Position numbers and translations under genes: made by a program
In this document: positions 51,762 through 60,792 of the stretch, piece after piece
Position numbering within the stretch: the stretch's first letter is position 1
Layout: every line of letters starts with the position of its first letter
The notes under the pieces: model-generated
What the model saw: the letters and a program-made list of their open reading frames with translations, nothing else
The model's database searches: none
Told to the model about the DNA's origin: nothing
Assembly: GCA_903873905.1 (NCBI GenBank)
Contig: CAIQQJ010000040.1
Span: 1-64,000 of the forward strand
DNA length: 64,000 bases
Direction of reading: 5' to 3'
Source: an uncultured Flavobacteriales bacterium
Lineage (GTDB): Bacteria; Bacteroidota; Bacteroidia; Palsa-965

Positions 51762-52556
51762 ATGATTGTTATCCGTTTTTTTAAAGCCCTTTTTGGTATT
51801 TACGCATTTCTAATTTTCATCACAACGCTGTTGTTGGTAACGCCAATTTATATTTTTATTTTTCTTGCTTATTCAGAAACAAAATCACCACATATAGCAC
51901 ATCGTGTTATTTCACGTTCTTGGGCTCGGGTTTTAACTTGGGTGTTTTTTACGCCTGCCAAAATCATCAACACAGAATTAATTGATCCGAAAAAAACGTA
52001 CGTATTTGTTGCTAGTCACCGTTCGCAATTGGATATTCCGCTATATGCATTATCAAATAAAAACACAATTCGTTTTCTTGCAAAGGCGGAGTTGACAAAA
52101 ATTCCATTGCTGGGATTCATCATCAAGAAACTTTATTTGTCTGTCAACCGTGCTGATCGTGCTGATAGAAATCGGAGTTTTGAAATTATGCGCAATTCAT
52201 TAAACCAAGAGATTTCTGTTTTCCTTTGTCCGGAAGGAACACGAAACAGGCATGAAGATCCTCCACTACTCGACTTTCGAGATGGCGCATTTCGATTGGC
52301 CATTCTTACAAAAACACCAATTGCAGCATTAACAGTTCTCAACACGGGAGAAAAACTTTCACCGAACCGTGCCATTGAATTGGCGCCTGGAACACTTTAT
52401 GCCATTTGGGATGAGCCCATTGAAACAAGCCATATGACATTGGAGGATTTGCCTGCGTTGAAGGAAAAGGTGCGTGAACAAATGATTTCCCATTTGATGA
52501 AGTGGAAAGCTTCTAGGCATTCTGCCAATGGAAAATATTTAGAGGAAAATATTTGA
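51762..52556 (+). CDS. plsC: 1-acyl-sn-glycerol-3-phosphate acyltransferase
   Basis: 264 residues. Makes phosphatidic acid from lysophosphatidic acid at the inner membrane. One N-terminal membrane helix (FLIFITTLLLVTPIYIFIFL). Acyltransferase motifs: ASHRSQLDIPLY (HX4D, catalytic), ADRNRSFEIM, FLCPEGTRNRH (EGTR) and a Pro-containing KTPIAALTVL. It starts 11 bp after ppx and is probably the last gene of the ppk1 operon; whether phospholipid and polyphosphate synthesis are linked is not known. Confidence 0.92.
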   Translation: MIVIRFFKALFGIYAFLIFITTLLLVTPIYIFIFLAYSETKSPHIAHRVISRSWARVLTWVFFTPAKIINTELIDPKKTYVFVASHRSQLDIPLYALSNKNTIRFLAKAELTKIPLLGFIIKKLYLSVNRADRADRNRSFEIMRNSLNQEISVFLCPEGTRNRHEDPPLLDFRDGAFRLAILTKTPIAALTVLNTGEKLSPNRAIELAPGTLYAIWDEPIETSHMTLEDLPALKEKVREQMISHLMKWKASRHSANGKYLEENI

Positions 52557-52716
52557 AGCGAAACTCAACCTGACAAATTACCAAGGCGTTGAGGGAAGGC
52601 ATTGATGTGGATGAAAAAATATAGACTTTATTAATTGATTTTTTGAATTTCCAATTTCCCCCTTCTTCGTATCTTGCGAAGGATTAGGAAGGGTACGTTG
52701 ACAAATAAATCGAAAA

Positions 52717-53553
52717 ATGAGGTCTTCACATTTCATATTTGCATTACTGATTATCTTTTTTTCTTCGTGCGCGAGGATAAAACCCAATGGAAATAATTCT
52801 GATTCTTCTGCTGTAGATATTGTTTCGAAATCGGATACTGTTTCTGATTGGAGAAGACTTACAGAAGGTTGGACGATGGCTTTGAATTTGAGGAACAGTT
52901 CCATCATGAAATCTTTTTATTCTGATTCTGTTTTATATTATGGAGATAAAATTGCGGGCGATGATGTTGTAAAAAGACAACAATCGTATTTCACATCCAA
53001 TCCAGATTATCACCAGAAAATTGTTGAATACATTGGTGAAGAACAACAACCAGATGGAAATTGGCGTGTACGCATCATGAAGCAAGTTATTGCTGGAGGA
53101 AAAACAGCAAACTATCCTGCGTCGCTCACCTACGGGAAACAAATTGGTATCTGGAAAATTATTGCGGAGAGTGATGACATTACCGATCTTAAAAAAGGTC
53201 AGCCTATGATTGTTCATTATGCACCCGAAACCATAACAATTACAGGTTGGCTAGAAGAGAATACAGGTTTTGGAACTTCAAAAGAAGGTGATCCAAAAAG
53301 TGATGCGAAAGAATTTTATTATGCTGTTTGGCCTTCGCAACCGCTCGATGTTTTAGTAAACGACAATAAGGAAAATGGTGTTTTGGTAAGTGAATTCGGA
53401 GTTGATCGTTTGCAAATAGTTGGTGATGCAAAATTAATTAGCCCTTTGCTCAATAAAAAAGTGCGTATTACTGGAACACTTTCACATGCAAGCACTCCAT
53501 TGCACTTTACAAAGGTGTTGTTGAATGTGAATACCATTGAAGAAATCAAATAG
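52717..53553 (+). CDS. Lipoprotein with an NTF2-like and a DUF4431-like domain
   Basis: 278 residues. Lipoprotein signal MRSSHFIFALLIIFFSSC (Cys 18). Residues ~45-165 look NTF2/SnoaL-like (WRRLTEGWTMALNLRNSSIMKSFYSDSVLYYG). Residues ~170-278 (ITITGWLEENTGFG ... LLNKKVRITGTLSHASTPLHFTKVLLNVNTIEEI) resemble DUF4431, a small beta-barrel domain. Periplasmic face of the envelope; function unknown. Domain calls are by eye and uncertain. Confidence 0.6.
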   Translation: MRSSHFIFALLIIFFSSCARIKPNGNNSDSSAVDIVSKSDTVSDWRRLTEGWTMALNLRNSSIMKSFYSDSVLYYGDKIAGDDVVKRQQSYFTSNPDYHQKIVEYIGEEQQPDGNWRVRIMKQVIAGGKTANYPASLTYGKQIGIWKIIAESDDITDLKKGQPMIVHYAPETITITGWLEENTGFGTSKEGDPKSDAKEFYYAVWPSQPLDVLVNDNKENGVLVSEFGVDRLQIVGDAKLISPLLNKKVRITGTLSHASTPLHFTKVLLNVNTIEEIK

Positions 53554-53606
53554 ATTACAATCGTAGCATTTCGAATTTCGAAGATTGAAAGAAGCAGCTA
53601 CGTTTT

Positions 53607-54269
53607 TTATTTCTTCAACTTGTCCTTAAACACTTCTCGAAATTTTTCCACTTTTGGTTTAATTACATACTGACAATATCCTTCATTGCCATTATTGTCA
53701 TAATAGGTTTGATGATAATCTTCTGCTTTGTAAAAAACGGTGAAAGGGCTAATCTCGGTAACAATTGGACTTCCCCAAGTGTTTTTTTCTGTCAATTGCT
53801 GCTTATAATATTCGGCTTTCTCTTTTTGTTTTTCGTTGTGATAAAAGATAACTGATCGATATTGTGTTCCCACATCATTCCCCTGTCGATTCAATTGTGT
53901 TGGATCGTGCGCCTTCCAAAAAGCTTCCAGCAATTCGTCATAACTAATTTTGGTTGTGTCGTAAACAATATTGCAGACTTCAGCATGGCCTGTAAGTCCA
54001 TCACAAACTTCGCGGTAAGCCGGATTTTTCACTGTGCCACCGCTGAACCCTGAAGTAATAGAAACGACACCATCGAGCAATTCAAATTGTGCTTCCACGC
54101 ACCAGAAGCAACCAGCGCCAAAAGTGGCAGTATCAAGAACAGCAGATGAAGGCATAGTAGATTTGTTTTGAGAGTTACTTGTAGTGTCGGTAGCGGAATT
54201 GTTTTGTCCGCAAGCGGTAAATGCGCTTCCTATTAGAAGCGTTGACAAGAGATAAAGAAATTTTTTCAT
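53607..54269 (-). CDS. msrA: Peptide methionine (S)-S-oxide reductase, lipoprotein form
   Basis: Repairs methionine sulfoxide in proteins. 220 residues. Lipoprotein signal MKKFLYLLSTLLIGSAFTAC (Cys 20) places it in the periplasm. The active site is FGAGCFWCVEAQF; SGFSGGTVKNPAYREVCDGLTGHAEVCNI, DPTQLNRQGNDVGTQYRSVIFYHN and the C-terminal NNGNEGYCQYVIKPKV (possible resolving Cys) are present. No MsrB domain is fused or adjacent. Convergent with the preceding lipoprotein gene. Confidence 0.97.
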   Translation of the reverse strand: MKKFLYLLSTLLIGSAFTACGQNNSATDTTSNSQNKSTMPSSAVLDTATFGAGCFWCVEAQFELLDGVVSITSGFSGGTVKNPAYREVCDGLTGHAEVCNIVYDTTKISYDELLEAFWKAHDPTQLNRQGNDVGTQYRSVIFYHNEKQKEKAEYYKQQLTEKNTWGSPIVTEISPFTVFYKAEDYHQTYYDNNGNEGYCQYVIKPKVEKFREVFKDKLKK

Positions 54270-54422
54270 TTGGCGGTTTACTGAAACGAAGGTAATGCTG
54301 GAATTTGTTTTTACCTATTTCGAAAGCGTTAAAGTTTCAAAAGCAAATCATTAATTCATTTCAAAAAATTCCATACTTACATCAATTTCCCTAATTACCT
54401 TAGTTACCGAAATTGCCCGCCA

Positions 54423-56534
54423 ATGAACGTCACCAACATTATTATCGCTTGGCTTTTTATCATGGCAGCCTATCTGCTTTGGTGGAAGTTTCGTAATGAT
54501 CGATTGCATGGAAGAAATTTTTTCAATTTCGGTGACTTTAATTTTTTGATTGTTTCTCTTACAGTCCTTTCAATTGCATTTTTATCTTTCACGATAAGTT
54601 CTCCAGAGCCCCACTTTTCCAATCCCGACAAACAAATTGAATTTGGAAACAAGACACGCCAACCTTGGTTGGTGACAGATGCGTTATGGAAAAAAATAAA
54701 ACTTGATTCCAATAACCCCGATTATAATTTTGAGCTAATCCAAAATCATTTTATCCAGGAGAGTGAGCATTATACAATACCTGATATGGCTGCCTTTAAA
54801 AAAGAAGGGTTACATATTTTCAATTATTTCACGGACCTCTCTGAACGAGAAAATGATTCCACAAAAAAAGATCTTGGAAATCTTTTTCTTGCGAAATGGT
54901 ATTTGGAAGCAATGAAAAGTGATTTAGAGCCCGCATCATTTTATTTGCGACAGGTCAAGAATAAAAAACTGAAATATCTCAATTACATTCAGGGGAATAT
55001 TTTATTATACCAGGCTGGTCCAACAGCGGCTGAATCCTATTTTCTAGATGAAATAAAACTCAACGGTTACAAAGATGGAGCCTACCACGGACTTGCCGAT
55101 GTTTATCAATTGTCAGGAAGAGAAGACGAACTCAAGAAATTAATTTACAATCCGGAAAGTTGCGATGCGATTGATGTGGATTATCGTTACAAAATTTATT
55201 TCCTTAATGGCAATCTGGATTTATTTTACGAATTGCGTTTCAAGAAGATGTTGGCAACCTTACCCTTGTGGGGAGTTCTCGGAGGGTTTCTAATTCTTTT
55301 CATGTGGCTGTTTTTTCTCCGTCGATTAAGTTTTCTTTCGCCCATAAAATGGAAACACTTTTTTCTCGCAGTTGGAATAGGTGCAACACTCGCAATGTTT
55401 TCTTGGTTGTTGTATGAATTCTATCATCACGTTTTGCATTTCTGGACAAATGGGGAAATTGGAAATGATTTGATGTTTTCTTTTCTTGGGATAGGATTGA
55501 TTGAAGAACTCGTAAAACTCATTCCCTTTTTATTGCTTTTGCATTTCACAAAAATCATCAAGAAGCCCATTGACTATTTGCTCATTGCTTCGGCAGCCGG
55601 ATTGGGTTTCGCATTTTTTGAAAATCTACTTTACATTTCACAATATGGTTTGGATGTAATTCATTCACGTGCATTAACCGCTTCTGTTTCGCATATGGTT
55701 TCAAGTGCGATTGTGGCATATGGTTTTGTATTGGCGAAATACCGTTATCCAGGAAAATTATGGATCATTCCATTGTTTTTTATTGCCGCGGTTTTAGCAC
55801 ACGGGTTTTATGATTTTTGGTTGTTGAATGACAAGGTTCATTCGCTTGCAATTGTCACCCTATTTTTCTTTTTGTCGGAAGTGCTGGTGTATGTTTCATT
55901 CCTGAATAATTCATTGAATCAATCTACAAGTGAAATTACCTCGGCAAAAAATCTTTCATTAAACACACAGCGGCTTGCGGGTTTTTTGGCTGGTGCATTC
56001 ATTCTTGTTTTTGTGCTTGAATACGTTGGAACCTGTTTGGTTTATGGAACAATAATTGGAAACAAAACCTTGGCAAATGCATTTTTCTCGGGTGGCTATC
56101 TAATTTTCTTTTTGTCTGTTCGGCTTTCCAATATTGATATCATACCAGGGGAATGGATGAAGATTGAATTTTTCTCAGGGATTTTGCCTTCTGAAATTCT
56201 TGGCGGCAACAAAAAATTAAATCACAATTCGGTCATTGGTCTTACTTTAACTTTTCTGCCTTACGAGTCAAGTGGATTAATCAGAGAGCAGTTGCCGATA
56301 ACGGGTTTTGTAAAGCGACGCTTTGCACAAAAAGGATTTTCAGGATGGTTTGAGGTTGAATTGGGAACTTCGTTACACACGGAAAAATCAGAAACAAAAA
56401 CAATATTTATCCGTGCAAATAATTCCAATGAATTGATTTCAACAGAAGAAGAAACGAGTGTAGGGATTTTTATTCAAGAGGAGCAAGATGAAAAAAGAAA
56501 TCTCGTTTTTTTCGATTGGGCTATTGTAAAATAA
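54423..56534 (+). CDS. PrsW-type intramembrane metalloprotease with extra domains
   Basis: 703 residues. One or two N-terminal helices, then a soluble, TPR-like helical part (~100-270, e.g. YLEAMKSDLEPASFYLRQVKNKKLKYLNYIQGNILLYQAG). The PrsW/CPBP-like membrane core follows (~280-580): GLIEELVKLIPFLLLL (EExxK), FAFFENLLYISQYG, SHMVSSAIVAYGF and AHGFYDFWLL carry the glutamate and histidine ligands. After further helices a ~130-residue C-terminal soluble region closes the protein. PrsW proteases cut anti-sigma factors in their membrane part; no sigma/anti-sigma pair is near. Considerably larger than the usual ~230-400 residues. Confidence 0.88.
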   Translation: MNVTNIIIAWLFIMAAYLLWWKFRNDRLHGRNFFNFGDFNFLIVSLTVLSIAFLSFTISSPEPHFSNPDKQIEFGNKTRQPWLVTDALWKKIKLDSNNPDYNFELIQNHFIQESEHYTIPDMAAFKKEGLHIFNYFTDLSERENDSTKKDLGNLFLAKWYLEAMKSDLEPASFYLRQVKNKKLKYLNYIQGNILLYQAGPTAAESYFLDEIKLNGYKDGAYHGLADVYQLSGREDELKKLIYNPESCDAIDVDYRYKIYFLNGNLDLFYELRFKKMLATLPLWGVLGGFLILFMWLFFLRRLSFLSPIKWKHFFLAVGIGATLAMFSWLLYEFYHHVLHFWTNGEIGNDLMFSFLGIGLIEELVKLIPFLLLLHFTKIIKKPIDYLLIASAAGLGFAFFENLLYISQYGLDVIHSRALTASVSHMVSSAIVAYGFVLAKYRYPGKLWIIPLFFIAAVLAHGFYDFWLLNDKVHSLAIVTLFFFLSEVLVYVSFLNNSLNQSTSEITSAKNLSLNTQRLAGFLAGAFILVFVLEYVGTCLVYGTIIGNKTLANAFFSGGYLIFFLSVRLSNIDIIPGEWMKIEFFSGILPSEILGGNKKLNHNSVIGLTLTFLPYESSGLIREQLPITGFVKRRFAQKGFSGWFEVELGTSLHTEKSETKTIFIRANNSNELISTEEETSVGIFIQEEQDEKRNLVFFDWAIVK

Positions 56535-56536
56535 AA

Positions 56537-56570
56537 AAAGGCCGCTACTTTTTGTAACGACCTTCTCTTA
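56537..56570 (+). terminator. Probable terminator after the PrsW gene
   Basis: AAGGCCGCTAC and GTAACGACCTT form an interrupted stem around TTTTT, then CTCTTATT. Imperfect but well placed between convergent genes. Confidence 0.45.
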
Positions 56571-56586
56571 TTAGAAAATAATTTAT

Positions 56587-57510
56587 TTACACCAACGAAA
56601 TATCAAACTGTACGAGATCGATAAATTCCTGAACACGTGCGTCAACCTGAGCTTGCGTCAAACCGACCAATCTTTCCACTCCAAATTTTTCAACCGTGAA
56701 AGACGCCATCGCTGAGCCAAAAATAATTGCACGTTTCATATTATCGAAAGAAATATCTTTTGTTTCTGCGAGATAGCCAATGAAGCCACCTGCAAAACTA
56801 TCTCCAGCTCCTGTTGGATCGAAAACATCTTCAAGTGGAAGTGCTGGTGCGAAGAAGACTTGCTCTTTGTTAAACAACAATGCTCCATGCTCTCCTTTTT
56901 TTATGATGAGAACTTTCGGTCCCATCAAAAGAATTTTCTGTGCTGCTTTTACCAATGAATATTCACCGGAAAGTTGTCGTGCTTCTGCGTCATTCACCGT
57001 AAGCACATCAACAATAGCAATTGTTTTCATCAACTCATCCATTGCGATGTCCATCCAGAAATTCATTGTGTCAAGTACAATTAATTTCGGACGTTTTTTT
57101 AATTGCGCAATTACTTTTTGTTGCACAACAGGCATGAGATTTCCCAACATCAGAAAATCACAATCTTTTGCACTTTCAGGAACAATTGGATCGAAATCAG
57201 CTAAAACATTTAATTCCGTAATGAGCGTATCTCTCGAATTCATGTCATTATGATAACGACCTGACCAGAAAAAGGATTTTTCACCCTCTTTGATTTGCAG
57301 TCCATCAAGACTAACGCCATGGTTCTTCAACATTTCCAGAGACTCCTTTGGAAAGTCGCTTCCAACCACAGAAACAAGGTGAATGTCTTTTGAAAAATAG
57401 GATGCTGCAAGCGAAATATAGGTAGCAGCACCACCAATAATCTTGTCAGTTTTCCCAAATGGGGTCTCAATTGCATCGAACGCAACCGTTCCAACTACTA
57501 AAAGGCTCAT
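56587..57510 (-). CDS. PfkB/ribokinase-family sugar or nucleoside kinase
   Basis: 307 residues from the ATG at 57510 (SLLVVGTVAFDAIETPFG); the ATG at 57534 adds eight residues without homology. GGAATYISLAASYF is the substrate-side glycine motif; LTVNDAEARQLSG is a mid-domain signature; DPTGAGDSFAGGFIGYL holds the catalytic Asp and anion hole. The family phosphorylates ribose, adenosine, fructose-type sugars and others; the substrate is not fixed by sequence here. Stand-alone gene. Confidence 0.93.
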   Translation of the reverse strand: MSLLVVGTVAFDAIETPFGKTDKIIGGAATYISLAASYFSKDIHLVSVVGSDFPKESLEMLKNHGVSLDGLQIKEGEKSFFWSGRYHNDMNSRDTLITELNVLADFDPIVPESAKDCDFLMLGNLMPVVQQKVIAQLKKRPKLIVLDTMNFWMDIAMDELMKTIAIVDVLTVNDAEARQLSGEYSLVKAAQKILLMGPKVLIIKKGEHGALLFNKEQVFFAPALPLEDVFDPTGAGDSFAGGFIGYLAETKDISFDNMKRAIIFGSAMASFTVEKFGVERLVGLTQAQVDARVQEFIDLVQFDISLV

Positions 57511-57786
57511 ATGTAAGTTTAATATTTTGTGCAAATGTATTGGTTAATTTGGTTTGTTGGAGCACTTACGTGCCTATTGGGTTATTGAAATTTAGCTCCT
57601 ATTTTAAATGAAAAAATGCTATTTAATCAACAAGTCAATTTAACTGAAGAACGGTGACGCTTATTAATACCTATTGAAGCAAAAGTGGGAAGGTTAATAG
57701 CAGAAAAATTCCCTTGTTTTTTGTAATATTGCTAAGGGCTGTGCGGCAAACACATGCTCCCCTTTATTTAATCAAAAAATAACCCT

Positions 57787-58455
57787 ATGAAAAAGCCTAT
57801 TCTATTTTTGGTCCTTGCATTTATTTGCTCTAATGTATTGGCCCAATCACCAATTCGTTTTTATGAAAACGGTAAAGTTGGATATTCACTATTTGGAAAA
57901 GTAATTGTGAAACCCGTTTACGATGGAGGGAGTGAATTTGCAGAAGGTTTTGCTCTTGTTGTAAAAGCGGGCAAGAGAGGATTCTTAAATGAAAAGGGGG
58001 AAGTAGCTATTGCGTTTGAATACGAGGACGCTTCGTTGTTTCACGAAGGACTTGCAAAAGTGATGAAGAATGGGAAATACGGATTCATCAATACAAAAAA
58101 CAAAGTGGTAGTAGATTTCGCTTATGAAAAGGCGGATGATTTTGTTGGTGGACTTGCTCGTGTAAAACAAAATGGCCTTTGGGGATTTATTGATGTAAAC
58201 AACAAAACAGTTGTTCCATGCAAATATGAAAATGCAAATAATTTCTCGGAAGGTTTTGCTTCAGTTTGCATGAATGGTAAATGGGGATTTATAAACCCAA
58301 CTGGTGAAATAGTAATTCCTTTTCAATATGATCAAGCGTATTTTTTTAACAAAGGCGAATGTAAGGTGACCAAAGGAGGCGACTCATTTTTCATTAACAC
58401 CCAAAATCAAATTTTACGACAGGAAATAAAAAGGGAAAATCTTGAACAGAGATAA
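57787..58455 (+). CDS. WG-repeat exported protein
   Basis: 222 residues. Signal MKKPILFLVLAFICSNVLAQ. Five to six WG repeats of ~35 residues (GKYGFINTKNKVVVDFAYEKADDFVGGLARVKQ, GLWGFIDVNNKTVVPCKYENANNFSEGFASV, GKWGFINPTGEIVIPFQYDQAYFF). WG repeats are beta-rich protein-binding modules in many Bacteroidota secreted proteins. No sorting domain, so probably periplasmic or outer-membrane associated. Confidence 0.85.
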   Translation: MKKPILFLVLAFICSNVLAQSPIRFYENGKVGYSLFGKVIVKPVYDGGSEFAEGFALVVKAGKRGFLNEKGEVAIAFEYEDASLFHEGLAKVMKNGKYGFINTKNKVVVDFAYEKADDFVGGLARVKQNGLWGFIDVNNKTVVPCKYENANNFSEGFASVCMNGKWGFINPTGEIVIPFQYDQAYFFNKGECKVTKGGDSFFINTQNQILRQEIKRENLEQR

Positions 58456-58499
58456 ATTATAATTCGCCCAACGGAATTTCTTACCAAAAAACTTATAGC

Positions 58500-60152
58500 A
58501 TGAATACTCAAGATACTTTCATAACAAATCGAAGCAAACACGTTTTTTTGTTTTTCGTTTTTTTATTTTTCGGAATTTTTTCTTTTGCACAAACCAGTAA
58601 CTGGACCTGGATGCACGGAGACACTACAGGCTACGGTCCAGAAGTAACAGGAACAATGGGAGTTGCAGCACCTGCTAATACACCAAATTCACTTTACGAA
58701 TCTGCCAGATGGAAAGACGCAAACGGCAACCTTTGGATTTTCGGAGGAGTGCTTGGTGGATATGAATATGGTGCATTGTGGAAGTTTGATCCGATCACAA
58801 ACATGTGGGCATACATGAATGGAGTTCCCTCTTTTAATATTATGGGATCTTACGGTACTCAAGGAGTCGCATCGCCTAGCAATCATCCGGGTTCACGAGG
58901 GTGGGGCGCTGCATCGTGGACAGATAACAGTGGTGACCTTTGGTTATTTGGAGGGTGGGGAATGGATGCTTCTGGACAAATTGGCCCCTTAGGAGATTTG
59001 TGGCGATATCATATTGCCACAAATGAATGGACCTGGATGAGTGGCAGTCCAAATGCTTATTATAATGGATCATATGGAACGATTCAAGTTCCAAATGTTA
59101 GCAATGCACCACCTTCAAGGCAAGAGTGCATTGCAAATTGGGTGGACAATAATGGCGATCTGTGGCTATATGGAGGCAACCTTCAATCAACTACTAATTA
59201 TGGTGATATGTGGCGATATAATATTGCGTCAAACACTTGGACTTGGATGAATGGAAATTATTCATCTGGTCCTGTCTGGGGAGTGATGCAAGTACCTTCA
59301 CCATCAAATTCTCCCGGCTCTCGAGGATCAGCTTCTTCTTGGACAGATTCACAAGGAAAATTTTGGCTTTACGGAGGAACGATGTTTGGTAATAATATTG
59401 AATTTGGTGATATGTGGAGATACGATCCTGTCACTAACATTTGGACATGGATGGCCGGAAGTTCAGGCTTTAATCCTAATTGCACTTTTACAACACCGAA
59501 TGTTGCAGGAAATGGAGTACCCGGATCTCGCTTTGAAGTAAAGTCTACTTGGAAGGATGCTTGCGATCATTTGTGGGCTTTTGGAGGATTCACCGATCCT
59601 TCATCACAAGTTTTCCCATGGGATGAATTGTGGATGTTTGATCCTTCAACTAATTTATTTACTTGGGTCGACGGACTAAACCATTGGGGTGGAAGTGGAA
59701 GTTTCGGAACATCTCAAGTGCCAGCCGCAACAAATTATCCAGCAGGAACTGGTGGGGCTTCAACCTTTATGGACGACTCTGGTTTTGTTTGGATGTTTGG
59801 TGGATGGATACTCAACACAACATCGGGTGGGATCAACACACTTTGGAGGTATCAACCTGTTCCCGATTCTTGTTCAATTACAACGGGAATTATTCACTCA
59901 TCAGAAAATAATTTCATCGCATATCCAAATCCAGGACAAGGAACAGTTTACGTTCAGCTTTCCGATAATTTGAAATTGAATGGTTTGCAAATTCAACTCT
60001 ATGATGTAACGGGAAAATGCGTTGAAACAAAGAAAGATTTTCAAACTAATTTCATTGAATTAAATCCAAAGGCTTCAGGAATGTATTTCATAGTACTCTC
60101 AAATGAACAAGGAAAGATTCTTGGCAATACGCGAATTATTATTTCGAAATAA
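58500..60152 (+). CDS. Kelch-type propeller, T9SS type A cargo
   Basis: 550 residues. N-terminal signal (HVFLFFVFLFFGIFSFAQ) after ~14 polar residues. Six kelch-like blades of ~70 residues (GDMWRYNIASNTWTWMNG, GDMWRYDPVTNIWTWMAG, SRGSASSWTDSQGKFWLYGG), then a type A sorting domain (NFIAYPNPGQGTVYVQLSD ... GMYFIVLSNEQGKILGNTRIIISK). Surface or secreted propeller; ligand or enzyme activity unknown. 44 bp after the WG-repeat gene, so possibly co-transcribed. Confidence 0.88.
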   Translation: MNTQDTFITNRSKHVFLFFVFLFFGIFSFAQTSNWTWMHGDTTGYGPEVTGTMGVAAPANTPNSLYESARWKDANGNLWIFGGVLGGYEYGALWKFDPITNMWAYMNGVPSFNIMGSYGTQGVASPSNHPGSRGWGAASWTDNSGDLWLFGGWGMDASGQIGPLGDLWRYHIATNEWTWMSGSPNAYYNGSYGTIQVPNVSNAPPSRQECIANWVDNNGDLWLYGGNLQSTTNYGDMWRYNIASNTWTWMNGNYSSGPVWGVMQVPSPSNSPGSRGSASSWTDSQGKFWLYGGTMFGNNIEFGDMWRYDPVTNIWTWMAGSSGFNPNCTFTTPNVAGNGVPGSRFEVKSTWKDACDHLWAFGGFTDPSSQVFPWDELWMFDPSTNLFTWVDGLNHWGGSGSFGTSQVPAATNYPAGTGGASTFMDDSGFVWMFGGWILNTTSGGINTLWRYQPVPDSCSITTGIIHSSENNFIAYPNPGQGTVYVQLSDNLKLNGLQIQLYDVTGKCVETKKDFQTNFIELNPKASGMYFIVLSNEQGKILGNTRIIISK

Positions 60153-60343
60153 AATTTTTCACCAACACATTTGATTGGTTTGGATATTAATCGGAAGGAA
60201 GACGTCTTTTTTGAAAATTTTGAGGAAAAGACTGCACTTAAAAATACATTTTTCTCCTCCTTAGTTGGATATTCCCGATATAGGTAGTAATATTGCAACC
60301 CGTTTTAGGTCAACACCTCCTAAATACGAATAACCAGATATTA

Positions 60344-60417
60344 TCCTTCTTAGCTCAGCTGGTTAGAGCACATGACTGTTAATCATGGGGTCCCTGGTTC
60401 GAGTCCAGGAGAGGGAG
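60344..60417 (+). tRNA. tRNA-Asn (anticodon GTT)
   Basis: Acceptor TCCTTCT pairs with AGAGGGA (with G-U), D-stem GCTC/GAGC, anticodon loop CTGTTAA (GTT), T-stem CCTGG/CCAGG with loop TTCGAGT, discriminator G. The 3' CCA is not encoded (CAA follows). Single tRNA gene. Confidence 0.95.
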
Positions 60418-60424
60418 CAACAAG

Positions 60425-60460
60425 AATCCTGCTAACACTGTGTGTTGGTGGGATTTTTTG
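60425..60460 (+). terminator. Terminator of tRNA-Asn
   Basis: AATCCTGCTAACAC pairs with GTGTTGGTGGGATT, all 14 positions paired with three G-U pairs, followed by T6. Confidence 0.85.
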
Positions 60461-60726
60461 TTTTTGTGTAATCACTCTTTTTGAGTTGAAATGGGCAAAA
60501 TTTGCATGTTCACCTGCAAATTACTTGCAAATTCTTGGGTGATGTCAAAATCTAATTAACCTACTTTCTTTCTAATATTAAAAACTTGACAGCTTTCTTA
60601 TCGAAAGGTGTGACGTTTTTTTTAAGATTTTTCGTTTTTACAATTGGTAGGGAAACGAAAAGTGGAATAAAGAAAAAAGTTGATTTGCAATTGCTATTTC
60701 AAAACACTCATTAATCTTTTGTCAAT

Positions 60727-60760
60727 AGAAAAGGCTTCCACAAAAATGGAAGCCTTTTCT
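60727..60760. terminator. Perfect-hairpin terminator of the giant adhesin gene
   Basis: AGAAAAGGCTTCCA pairs perfectly (14 bp) with TGGAAGCCTTTTCT around CAAAAA. It lies just downstream of the minus-strand gene's stop. Confidence 0.85.
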
Positions 60761-60792
60761 AAATTATTCCCGATTGTTATCAGGATGATGTG

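Larger units (their letters stand above)
60418..60792. other. Gap after tRNA-Asn
   Basis: Holds the tRNA terminator (60425-60460) and the perfect hairpin at 60727-60760. Between them (60461-60726) I see no ORF, repeat or RNA fold worth naming. Confidence 0.5.
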
